Assembly (NCBI GenBank): GCA_949372805.1
Contig: CASIBH010000008.1
Location: 38,766-102,765, forward strand
Length of the DNA stretch: 64,000 nt
Direction: 5' to 3'
Source: an uncultured Flavobacteriales bacterium
Lineage (GTDB): Bacteria; Bacteroidota; Bacteroidia; Flavobacteriales; BACL11
Shown: positions 56,582-64,000 of the stretch, piece after piece
Position numbering within the stretch: position 1 is the first letter of the stretch
Layout of the letters: each line of letters starts with the position of its first letter
The notes under the pieces: model-generated
The model's input: the letters and a program-made list of their open reading frames with translations, nothing else
Databases searched by the model: none
Told to the model about the DNA's origin: nothing
Position numbers and translations under genes: made by a program

Positions 56582-58837
56582 ATGCGCCAGATATTATTTA
56601 TTGTTACTGCCTTACTATTTTCCTCAAATATCTTTGGTCAGACGGGGTCTATTAGAGGTTTTGTATACGACAAGTCAAGTGGGGAGCCAATCATGTTTTG
56701 TAACGTTTTCTTAAAAGGCACAACAATTGGAGCACCTACAGATGTTAATGGAATGTATAATATTACTAGAGTCACTGCTGGGTCATACAATCTAATTGTT
56801 ACTTACTTAGGTTACGACACAACCAATATCGCTATTAATCTTGCAGCTAATCAAATTTTAAATCAGAACCTAGAAATTGCGGAATCAAGCATAAAACTAG
56901 GTGAAGTTAGAATCTCTGCTGCTAGAGAAGCCATGAGAACAGAAGTTAATGCAGCTGCCATTAAAATTACAAAAAAAGAATTAGAAATGGTCCCTACCAT
57001 TGGGGGAGAGCCTGACCTTGCTCAATATATACAAATCATTCCAGGAGTAGTCTTTACTGGTGATCAAGGGGGACAATTATATATTAGAGGTGGATCGCCT
57101 GTACAAAACAAAGTATTACTTGATGGAATGATAATTTATAGTCCATTCCATTCCATTGGTTTATTTTCAGTTTTTGATACAGATATTATAAGAAATACAG
57201 ATGTTTATACTGGCGGATTTAATGCTGAGTACGGCGGAAGAGTTTCTTCAATAATGGACATAAAAACTAAGGATGGAAATAAAAAAAGATTAGGTGGTAA
57301 ATTTGCCGCAAATACTTTTGGGTCAAAATTATTGTTTGAAGGTCCAATTGGGGGAAATGAAAAATCATCATTTGTGTTTTCTGGAAAAACTTCATATTTA
57401 GATAAAAGTTCAGATTTATTTTATAAAGAACCTGTTCTGTTTTTTGACGATAAAGGTCTTCCATATAGCTTTACGGATCTTTATGGAAAACTATCGCTTC
57501 ATGGGGACAACGGAAGTAAATTTAATTTTTTTGGTTTTAACTTTCAAGATAGAGTTGATTATGAAAATATTTCAGAACTTAAATGGAGTTCAAATGGTAT
57601 AGGAAGTGAATTTATACTTATTCCTGGTGGATCACCAGTGTTAATAGAAGGAAATTTTGCATATTCATCATATAACATTTCTCTTAATGAAGAAGCATCT
57701 CCAATAAGAGAAAGTGGTATAACAGGATTTAATATGGGATTTGATTTCACATACTTTAATCCAAGAGGTAAAATAAAATATGGATTTGATATTCATGGGT
57801 TTGAAACAAACTTTCTAACCTTTAATTCAGTGAATTCTCCAATAACACAAAATGAAAATACATCTGAATTCTCAGCATATGTTAATTATCAGTATAATAA
57901 AAACAGATTAATAATTGAACCAGGCTTTAGAGTTCAAAAATATACACTTGGGGTTTCTCCTGAGCCTAGACTTGGAGTTAAGTTTATTGCAAATGAAAGG
58001 CTTAGACTAAAGTTAGCATCAGGACTATATTCACAAAATATTTTAAGTACTTCTTCAGATAGAGATGTGGTAAATCTATTTTCTGGAATAATTTCCTCCC
58101 CTGAAGAAATTCCACTTCAATCAGATGGAACTCCTTATCAAGATAAGTTTCAGAAAGCAAGACACCTAATCGTGGGATTTGAGTACGATATAAATAGATT
58201 TGTAGACTTTCAATTAGAGGGCTACATAAAAGATTTTACTCAATTAACAAATATTAACAGAAACATGACTAGTAATGACGACCCAAGCTTTATAATTGAA
58301 AGTGGGCTAGCCAAAGGCGTGGATGCACTAGTAAAATTTAATGGTCAAAAAATATATCTTTGGATGGTTTATTCTCTTGGATTTATAACAAGAAATGATG
58401 GCATTAAAGAATATTCACCTCATTTTGACAGAAGGCATAATATAAATTTAGTGTCATCATATAAATTTGGCTCAAATAATGATTGGAAAATTGATGGAAG
58501 ATGGAATTTTGGCTCTGGATTTCCATTTACACAAACTCAAGGATTTTATGAAAATCTAACTTTTTCAGATGGCATAAATACTGACTACACTTCAGACAAT
58601 GGTTCTCTAGGGATTGAGTATGCTGAATTAAATTCAGGAAGATTACCATATTATCATAGACTAGATTTTTCAATATCTAAAACAACTGAATTAAGTAAAA
58701 ATACTACACTCGATATTACTGCATCAGTAACAAATGTTTATAACAGAGAAAATATATTTTATTTTAATAGAGTGAAATATGAAAGAGTTAATCAGCTTCC
58801 TCTTATGCCTAGCTTAGGAGCTTCGCTGACCTTCTAA
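56582..58837 (+). CDS. TonB-dependent outer-membrane receptor with carboxypeptidase-like domain
   Basis: A 751-residue TonB-dependent transporter. After a signal peptide (MRQILFIVTALLFSSNIFGQ) comes a carboxypeptidase-regulatory-like beta-sandwich (GSIRGFVYDKSSGEPIMFCN, GAPTDVNGMYNITRVTAGSY), then the plug with IPGVVFTGDQGGQLYIRGGS and DGMIIYSPFHSIGLFS, GGFNAEYGGRVSS, and a 22-strand-type barrel ending SLGASLTF. Such receptors bring in large substrates (siderophores, glycans, peptides) using TonB energy. No SusD partner is adjacent, so it is not a standard SusCD unit. The substrate cannot be told. Confidence 0.9.
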   Translation: MRQILFIVTALLFSSNIFGQTGSIRGFVYDKSSGEPIMFCNVFLKGTTIGAPTDVNGMYNITRVTAGSYNLIVTYLGYDTTNIAINLAANQILNQNLEIAESSIKLGEVRISAAREAMRTEVNAAAIKITKKELEMVPTIGGEPDLAQYIQIIPGVVFTGDQGGQLYIRGGSPVQNKVLLDGMIIYSPFHSIGLFSVFDTDIIRNTDVYTGGFNAEYGGRVSSIMDIKTKDGNKKRLGGKFAANTFGSKLLFEGPIGGNEKSSFVFSGKTSYLDKSSDLFYKEPVLFFDDKGLPYSFTDLYGKLSLHGDNGSKFNFFGFNFQDRVDYENISELKWSSNGIGSEFILIPGGSPVLIEGNFAYSSYNISLNEEASPIRESGITGFNMGFDFTYFNPRGKIKYGFDIHGFETNFLTFNSVNSPITQNENTSEFSAYVNYQYNKNRLIIEPGFRVQKYTLGVSPEPRLGVKFIANERLRLKLASGLYSQNILSTSSDRDVVNLFSGIISSPEEIPLQSDGTPYQDKFQKARHLIVGFEYDINRFVDFQLEGYIKDFTQLTNINRNMTSNDDPSFIIESGLAKGVDALVKFNGQKIYLWMVYSLGFITRNDGIKEYSPHFDRRHNINLVSSYKFGSNNDWKIDGRWNFGSGFPFTQTQGFYENLTFSDGINTDYTSDNGSLGIEYAELNSGRLPYYHRLDFSISKTTELSKNTTLDITASVTNVYNRENIFYFNRVKYERVNQLPLMPSLGASLTF

Positions 58838-58874
58838 AGAATTGTTAAAATTATGTGAACAATTAAATATACTA

Positions 58875-58907
58875 TTTGGTATTAATTAATTCTAAATAGT
58901 ATTTTTG
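58875..58907 (+). promoter_or_regulatory. Two-box promoter of pyrG-yidC
   Basis: TTTG (58875-58878), 21-base spacer, TATTTTTG (58900-58907), 14 bases before the pyrG GTG. Confidence 0.65.
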
Positions 58908-58921
58908 TCTAAAAAATAATC

Positions 58922-60535
58922 GTGCAAAAAATTCCTACTAAATATATATTTGTAACTGGAGGTGTGACATCATCTTTAGGAAAAGGAATTATCGCTGCTT
59001 CACTTGGAAAACTTTTAACTGCACGAGGATATTCTGTAACAATTCAAAAACTAGACCCCTATATCAATATAGATCCTGGAACAATGAATCCATATGAGCA
59101 TGGTGAGTGTTATGTGACAAATGATGGCGCAGAAACAGACCTTGATCTAGGACATTATGAACGTTTTTTAGGCAACTCAACTTCACAAGCAAATAATGTA
59201 ACAACAGGAAGCATTTACCAAACAGTAATAAATAAAGAGAGAAAAGGGGACTATCTTGGGAAAACGGTTCAAATAATACCTCACATTACTGATGAAATTA
59301 AAAGAAGAATAAAATTACTTGGAGACACTAATAACTTTGACTTTGTTATCACTGAAATTGGTGGCACTGTTGGAGATATTGAATCACTTCCGTACATAGA
59401 AGCAGTTCGTCAATTAAAATGGGAACTTGAAAAAAGTGCAATGTATATACACCTTACACTTGTCCCTTATCTTTCTGCCGCTGGAGAATTAAAAACCAAG
59501 CCTACACAACATTCAGTTAAAACACTACTTGAATCAGGAATTCAGCCAGATATTTTAGTCTGTAGAACAGAGCATAAACTAAATGAACAAATTAAAAGTA
59601 AGATCGCTTTATTTTGTAATGTTGAAAAAGAAGCTGTAATTGAATCTATTGATGCAGATACTATTTATGAAGTACCACTTTTAATGCAAGAAGAAAACCT
59701 TGATAAAGTAGTTTTGAGAAAACTTAAGATTGAAGACACTTCTAATGTAGATCTTAAAAAATGGAAAGAATTTCTTTTCAAATTAAACAATCCAAAACAA
59801 TCTGTATCGATAGCTTTAGTTGGAAAGTATATCAAACTAAAAGATTCGTATAAGTCTATAATAGAATCATTTATCCACTCAGGTACTGAAAATAATTGTG
59901 TTGTTAATATAAAATGGATAAATGCTGAAGATTTACAATCAGGATCGATTGAAGAAAAACTTTCAAATATTAATGGGTTGTTAGTTGCTCCTGGCTTTGG
60001 AGATAGAGGAATAGAAGGGAAAATTAGAGCAATAAAATATGTCCGAGAAAATAATATTCCTTTTTTAGGAATATGTTTGGGAATGCAATGTGCTGTCATT
60101 GAATATGCTAGAAATGTTTTAGGCTTAGAAAATGCAAATTCTACCGAAATGAATAATACCACCCCTTTTCCTGTAATTGATATAATGACTAATCAAAAGA
60201 ATGTTACAGATAAAGGTGGGACAATGCGACTTGGATCATATACTTGTAATTTAGCTAGGGATAGTAAAGCTCTTGAAGCTTATAAATCACAAGAAATAAA
60301 TGAAAGACATAGACATAGATATGAATTTAATAATAACTTTTTAAATCAATTTCAAGATTCTGGAATGTCTGCAACTGGGAAAAATAACGAAAATGATCTT
60401 GTAGAGATTATTGAAATAGACTCACATCAATGGTTTGTAGGTGTGCAATTTCACCCAGAATATAGTAGTACCGTTTTAAAACCTAACCCTCTATTTTCAT
60501 CATTTGTTGGTGCTTGCTTAAAGAATAAAAATTAA
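58922..60535 (+). CDS. pyrG: CTP synthase
   Basis: A 537-residue enzyme that converts UTP to CTP using glutamine. The amidoligase half begins with the phosphate loop [19 protein letters not shown], with [20 protein letters not shown]; the C-terminal glutaminase has the catalytic Cys in [16 protein letters not shown] and the His-Glu in QFHPEYSS. It begins with GTG at 58922 ([10 protein letters not shown]). The TAA overlaps the yidC ATG by one base, so the two are coupled. PyrG, PyrB, PyrR and Cmk place four pyrimidine genes in this window. Confidence 0.97.
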   Translation: MQKIPTKYIFVTGGVTSSLGKGIIAASLGKLLTARGYSVTIQKLDPYINIDPGTMNPYEHGECYVTNDGAETDLDLGHYERFLGNSTSQANNVTTGSIYQTVINKERKGDYLGKTVQIIPHITDEIKRRIKLLGDTNNFDFVITEIGGTVGDIESLPYIEAVRQLKWELEKSAMYIHLTLVPYLSAAGELKTKPTQHSVKTLLESGIQPDILVCRTEHKLNEQIKSKIALFCNVEKEAVIESIDADTIYEVPLLMQEENLDKVVLRKLKIEDTSNVDLKKWKEFLFKLNNPKQSVSIALVGKYIKLKDSYKSIIESFIHSGTENNCVVNIKWINAEDLQSGSIEEKLSNINGLLVAPGFGDRGIEGKIRAIKYVRENNIPFLGICLGMQCAVIEYARNVLGLENANSTEMNNTTPFPVIDIMTNQKNVTDKGGTMRLGSYTCNLARDSKALEAYKSQEINERHRHRYEFNNNFLNQFQDSGMSATGKNNENDLVEIIEIDSHQWFVGVQFHPEYSSTVLKPNPLFSSFVGACLKNKN

Positions 60536-62364
60536 TGAAAAATTACGACAAAAACTCTCTAACTGGTTTTGTATTAATGGCAATTATATTAATTGTCTTC
60601 AACTTTTTTTTCTTCCCAGAACCAGTTGAACAAGAAGCTTCTAACAATATTGTTAAGAATGAAGTTAAGCCTGATATTAAAATTAACCAAAATGTAATTA
60701 GTAGTAATAACGAAAATAATTTGGCTTCAAATGATAAAGAGAATAAGTTAAAATATGGTTCATTATCTAATAGTGTAAGTGGAGACATTAATAACTACTT
60801 TCTTGAAAACGAAAAACTTAAAATATCAATCTCTAATAAAGGTGGAAGAATTAATTCAGTAATTATTAAAGAAGGTAGCGGAGGAAAGAAATTCTCGACA
60901 TATGACAATAGAGAATTAGAAATATTTAATTCTGATTCATCAAATTTCAACTTAAATTTCTCTACAGGAATTAGCATAAATTCAAATGAACTTTTTTTCA
61001 AAGTAATTGAGAGTAGTAGCAAAAAAATAACAATGCGTCTTGAAATTACATCTAGAAACTATGTTGATTTTATCTACAATCTTGGCAATGAATATCTTTT
61101 AGATTTTGATATAAATTTAGTTGGAATGAATGAAATTATCCCCAGCTCACTAAACTATATGAATCTTGACTGGCAGATGAAAACGCCTCAAACTGAAAAG
61201 AGTAAAAGCAATCAAGACATGTATACTGGAATTCAGTACCAATATCTTGCAGATAAAGAAGTAGACTACCTAAGTTTTACAAAAACAGATGAAGATGAAA
61301 TAAACTCCAAAATTTCCTGGGTTGCCTTTAAACAACAATTCTTTAGCTCTATACTAATTTCTAAAAATGGATTTGATAAGCCTACTTTTTTGAAAAGTGT
61401 AAAAAATGAAAACTCTGATTATATTAAAGATCTTTCTGCCAAATTTGAACTTCCATTTAGCCATAGCCAAAATGAAACATTGAGCTTCCAGTTTTTCTTT
61501 GGCCCAAATCATTATAAAACACTTCTTGCATATGGAAAAGGTTTTGAAGAGTTAGTTCCTTTAGGGTGGGGAATATTTGGATGGGTCAACAAATATGTTA
61601 TTATTAATATTTTTGATTTTCTAAGTAATTATATTAAGAGTTATGGGATTATTATTCTTCTCTTAACCTTAATTATTAAACTTGTTCTATCTCCATTTAC
61701 TTACAAAGCGTATTTATCTCAAGCTAAAATGAAAGTTTTAAAGCCTGAAATAGACAAGCTGAGTGAAAAAAACAAGTCAAAAGACCCTATGAAGGTTCAA
61801 CAAGAAACTATGAGCTTATATAGAAAGGCTGGCGTGAACCCTATGGGGGGCTGTTTACCGATGTTATTTCAATTCCCGATACTAATCGCTATGTTTAGGT
61901 TTTTCCCAGCATCTATTGAGCTTAGACAAGAAAGCTTTCTCTGGGCAGATGATTTATCTGCTTATGATTCCATATATAATCTAGGCTTTGAAATTCCTTT
62001 TTATGGAGATCATGTAAGTCTCTTTACATTACTGATGACAGTTTCGACTCTTTTATATACAAAAATGAATAGTCAAATGGCTACAGGACAAATGGCTCAA
62101 ATGAAATGGATGATGTATTTAATGCCAGTAATGTTTTTAGGTTTTTTTAATAATTATGCTGCAGGATTAAGTTACTATTATTTTCTTGCTAATATGTTTA
62201 CATTTAGTCAGATGTATTTTATGAAAAGACTTGTAAATGAGGATGCGATATTAGCACAACTTGAAGAAAACAAAAAGAAACCAAAAAAGAAATCTAAGTT
62301 TCAAAAGAAGCTAGAAGACATGCAAAGAAAACAAGAAGAACAAATGCGAACGAGAAAAAAATAA
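60535..62364 (+). CDS. yidC: Membrane protein insertase YidC
   Basis: A 609-residue inner-membrane insertase/chaperone. It has an N-terminal signal-anchor (TGFVLMAIILIVFNFFFFP), a large periplasmic beta-domain (about residues 90-350), then the conserved core (IIILLLTLIIKLVLSPFTYK, QFPILIAMFRFFPASIELRQ, WMMYLMPVMFLGFFNNYAAG) and a lysine-rich tail that can meet the ribosome. It takes proteins from SecYEG or inserts them alone; SecDF in this window is a known partner. It overlaps pyrG by one base and its stop is directly followed by the DUF6438 ATG. Confidence 0.96.
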   Translation: MKNYDKNSLTGFVLMAIILIVFNFFFFPEPVEQEASNNIVKNEVKPDIKINQNVISSNNENNLASNDKENKLKYGSLSNSVSGDINNYFLENEKLKISISNKGGRINSVIIKEGSGGKKFSTYDNRELEIFNSDSSNFNLNFSTGISINSNELFFKVIESSSKKITMRLEITSRNYVDFIYNLGNEYLLDFDINLVGMNEIIPSSLNYMNLDWQMKTPQTEKSKSNQDMYTGIQYQYLADKEVDYLSFTKTDEDEINSKISWVAFKQQFFSSILISKNGFDKPTFLKSVKNENSDYIKDLSAKFELPFSHSQNETLSFQFFFGPNHYKTLLAYGKGFEELVPLGWGIFGWVNKYVIINIFDFLSNYIKSYGIIILLLTLIIKLVLSPFTYKAYLSQAKMKVLKPEIDKLSEKNKSKDPMKVQQETMSLYRKAGVNPMGGCLPMLFQFPILIAMFRFFPASIELRQESFLWADDLSAYDSIYNLGFEIPFYGDHVSLFTLLMTVSTLLYTKMNSQMATGQMAQMKWMMYLMPVMFLGFFNNYAAGLSYYYFLANMFTFSQMYFMKRLVNEDAILAQLEENKKKPKKKSKFQKKLEDMQRKQEEQMRTRKK

Positions 62365-62796
62365 ATGAAGTACTTTCTTATTATTTTAATAAGTTATTCT
62401 TTTGCATGCACCACTCAATTTCCAACAACAGTTAGTTCTAATTTAGAACAAATTATCTACCTTCAAAAAACACCCTGCTTTGGTAATTGCCCAGAATATG
62501 AAATCGTTATTTTTCGTAATGGAGAAGCAAATTACATTGGAAAAAGAAATGTTGAAGTTATAGGAGAAAGATCATTAAGTATTACTGAAAGAGAAATAAA
62601 AAAAATCTTGTCATTTGCTAAAAAAATTAATTTCTATTTAATGGAAGATGAATACTCAGAAAAAATAACTGATTTACCTACAACTTACATACAAATAAAA
62701 AATAAAAAAATAATAGATTATATTGGTGCTCCAAAAGAATTAAAAAAGCTAGAAGATAAAATTGAAAATCTTATTTTTAAAAAAATAGTTAAATAA
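62365..62796 (+). CDS. DUF6438-like putative lipoprotein
   Basis: A 143-residue exported protein of the DUF6438 type. It starts with a short hydrophobic signal and a lipobox-like cysteine (LIILISYSFACTT), so it is probably a lipoprotein, though the box is not canonical. The hallmark is TPCFGNCPEYEIVIFRNGEA with two cysteines, followed by YIGKRNVEVIGERS. Function unknown. It starts directly after the yidC stop and its last eight bases overlap the end of the convergent mqnA. A role in the envelope is inferred from export only. Confidence 0.8.
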   Translation: MKYFLIILISYSFACTTQFPTTVSSNLEQIIYLQKTPCFGNCPEYEIVIFRNGEANYIGKRNVEVIGERSLSITEREIKKILSFAKKINFYLMEDEYSEKITDLPTTYIQIKNKKIIDYIGAPKELKKLEDKIENLIFKKIVK

Positions 62797-63523
62797 TCTT
62801 TTCTAAAAATAGTTTTAATGACTCTTTTTTTCTGGAGTCAAAATTATAAGATATTTTATTGTTTAAATAATCACCAGGATCTTTAGATACACATTCCATA
62901 CCTTCTTCTTTAATAGCTAAATCTATATTTCTCACTCCATACTCAAGAGCACTATTAAAATTGAGTATAAAATCATCAGATAATTTAACTGTAGTGACCC
63001 AACATGCAAAAACAAAAGGAAGGCTTGTCATTTGATACCATAAACTAGCTAAATCATATGTGTACTTATATTTACCATTTAGAGCAAAAGCTCTATCTCC
63101 AATAACTAATGCCGCTGTAGAACCTTTAATATTTGATTCGTACCCTTCTTTGCTATTTATTAACTTAGGAGAAATCTTCCAGTAATCTTTAATAATTATT
63201 TTAAGTAACTCAACAGATGTATTCGATTGATAATCTAAAATGATTTCCTTAACATCATTTATATTAACATCAGAGTAAACACACACACTATCAACTTCTT
63301 TTTCTGAACCAATGCAAAAATTAGAGATAATTGAGTAGTTCTTAAGAAATCTTAAAGCTACTGATGGAATAAGAGCAACATCAACATCATTATTAATAAG
63401 ACTTTTTGCAGAATTAGAAGGAAAATTATAAACTATATTATCCTCTGAAATAAGGTTATATTTTTTTAAACCATAAATAAAAGGAATAGTATTAAGATAT
63501 GAAAGAGCTCCAATTCTAATCAT
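62789..63523 (-). CDS. mqnA: Chorismate dehydratase MqnA (futalosine menaquinone pathway)
   Basis: MqnA dehydrates chorismate to 3-enolpyruvylbenzoate, the first step of the futalosine route to menaquinone. From the ATG at 63523 (MIRIGALSYLNTIPFIYGLK) it has 244 residues with the periplasmic-binding-protein fold; family motifs are LINNDVDVALIPSVALRFL, VCVYSD and VIGDRAFAL. The track start at 63556 adds 11 residues upstream that do not fit the family. The start overlaps the DUF456 stop by one base (TAATG). The presence of MqnA suggests the futalosine rather than the MenF route. Confidence 0.87.
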   Translation of the reverse strand: MIRIGALSYLNTIPFIYGLKKYNLISEDNIVYNFPSNSAKSLINNDVDVALIPSVALRFLKNYSIISNFCIGSEKEVDSVCVYSDVNINDVKEIILDYQSNTSVELLKIIIKDYWKISPKLINSKEGYESNIKGSTAALVIGDRAFALNGKYKYTYDLASLWYQMTSLPFVFACWVTTVKLSDDFILNFNSALEYGVRNIDLAIKEEGMECVSKDPGDYLNNKISYNFDSRKKESLKLFLEKII

Positions 63524-64000
63524 TAGACTGTAATTAGATAACTTAAAGCTGTGCAAAGAGCAAATATAGAATATGAAATTTTGATCACTACACCTCCCAT
63601 AAAGCCAATTAAAGCTCCAAAAGCAATCCTAAAAGATGAGAATAAATTAAAATCTGACTCATATAAAGCGCCTAAATATGCTCCAACAAAAGGACATATA
63701 ATAACTCCAAATGGAGGTAAAATAAATAAACCAAAAAGAATACCAATAATAACACCAATCAAAGAAAATTTACCACCTCCGAAAATCTTTACTGAATATA
63801 CTTGAAGCCAATAATCTAAAAACGTAATAAGGCCAGCAACTACCGCAAAGTAAAATAAATTATCAAAATTTATAAAAGTAAAATCATGTAAATAACTAAT
63901 TAATAAAATACCTAAAAAAGAGACAGGAGGGCCTGGAATAAAAGGAATAAAAGCACCTAAAATTCCAAAAAATAAGAGTAAAAAACCAATAATAGTAAAT
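63523..64000 (-). CDS. DUF456 family membrane protein, partial (N-terminus off the right edge)
   Basis: The frame stays open past the track start at 63762 to the window edge. About 158 residues are visible, beginning FTIIGFLLLFFGILGAFIPF, then IPGPPVSFLGILL, which is the DUF456 signature (glycine-proline-rich hydrophobic segment). Several hydrophobic helices follow (KFSLIGVIIGILFGLFILP, RIAFGALIGFMGGVVIKISY). It is an inner-membrane protein of unknown function. The stop overlaps the mqnA start by one base, so the two are probably co-expressed. Confidence 0.85.
   Translation of the reverse strand, partial: FTIIGFLLLFFGILGAFIPFIPGPPVSFLGILLISYLHDFTFINFDNLFYFAVVAGLITFLDYWLQVYSVKIFGGGKFSLIGVIIGILFGLFILPPFGVIICPFVGAYLGALYESDFNLFSSFRIAFGALIGFMGGVVIKISYSIFALCTALSYLITV

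Noticed and set aside
56582-58837. SusCD polysaccharide-utilisation locus
   Set aside because: No SusD-like lipoprotein or glycoside hydrolase adjacent to the TonB receptor.
63524-63556. Long start of mqnA in the ORF track
   Set aside because: MHSFKLSNYSL does not fit the family start; the ATG at 63523 fits and gives a TAATG junction.

Overview
The window is a compact, AT-rich chromosomal segment (roughly 30% G+C by eye, not computed) from a member of the Bacteroidota, most likely a free-living, probably marine, flavobacterium. The evidence is a fused SecDF, PorQ of the type IX secretion system (T9SS), several T9SS cargo proteins with type A or type B C-terminal sorting domains, a SprB-repeat protein, a TonB receptor with an N-terminal carboxypeptidase-like domain, and promoters of the Bacteroidota form TTTG-N19..22-TAnnTTTG. 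Shine-Dalgarno sequences are almost absent.

Layout from left to right. 1-3941 (-): secDF, tatA and a cation/Ca2+ exchanger cut by the edge. 4100-6259 (+): a secreted FG-GAP protein. 6261-7177 (-): a DUF2805 protein and a flavin reductase. 7298-9735 (+): umuD-umuC-pirin. 9784-11688 (-): htpG. 11871-17149 (+): a tight six-gene run, dapD, glycosyltransferase, tsaC-like, cca, pRiA4b-ORF3-like and miaA. 17133-20141 (-): a SprB-repeat/gliding C-terminal-domain protein. 20180-23633 (-): pyrR-pyrB, a small STAS-like protein, a T9SS cargo protein and rnz. 23689-25662 (-): rpsA with a structured-looking leader. 25818-30831 (-): lon-porQ-cmk-ispH. 30900-35402 (-): gyrB, mdh, rpmE2 and a GlmU-like protein. 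35508-40219 (-): a large TPR protein paired with an outer-membrane barrel. 40358-43670 (+): small protein, ftsE-like, murB and a RecD-like helicase. 43678-50755 (-): dnaX, M16 peptidase and monomeric icd. 50924-54990 (+): rpsF-rpsR-rplI, then acnB. 55042-55503 (-): an orphan HsdR-N-like nuclease. 55517-62796 (+): holA, a TonB receptor and pyrG-yidC-DUF6438. 62789-64000 (-): DUF456 and mqnA.

Most genes are housekeeping. They cover protein export and envelope (SecDF, TatA, YidC, PorQ), translation and tRNA maturation (S1, S6, S18, L9, L31, CCA-adding enzyme, t6A and i6A enzymes, RNase Z), pyrimidine synthesis (PyrR, PyrB, PyrG, Cmk), the TCA cycle (AcnB, Icd, Mdh), replication and repair (GyrB, DnaX, HolA, UmuDC, RecD-like) and proteostasis (Lon, HtpG). 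Genes are packed tightly. Seven junctions share one base as TAATG, three overlap by four bases as ATGA, and three have the next ATG directly after the stop.

No gap exceeds 300 bases. I saw no tRNA, rRNA, CRISPR array, insertion sequence or prophage. I did not find a convincing wholly new system. The best leads are the TPR/barrel envelope pair, the unknown gene inside the tRNA-maturation run, the rpsA leader, a GC-rich discriminator shared by three promoters, and very short leaders at several genes.
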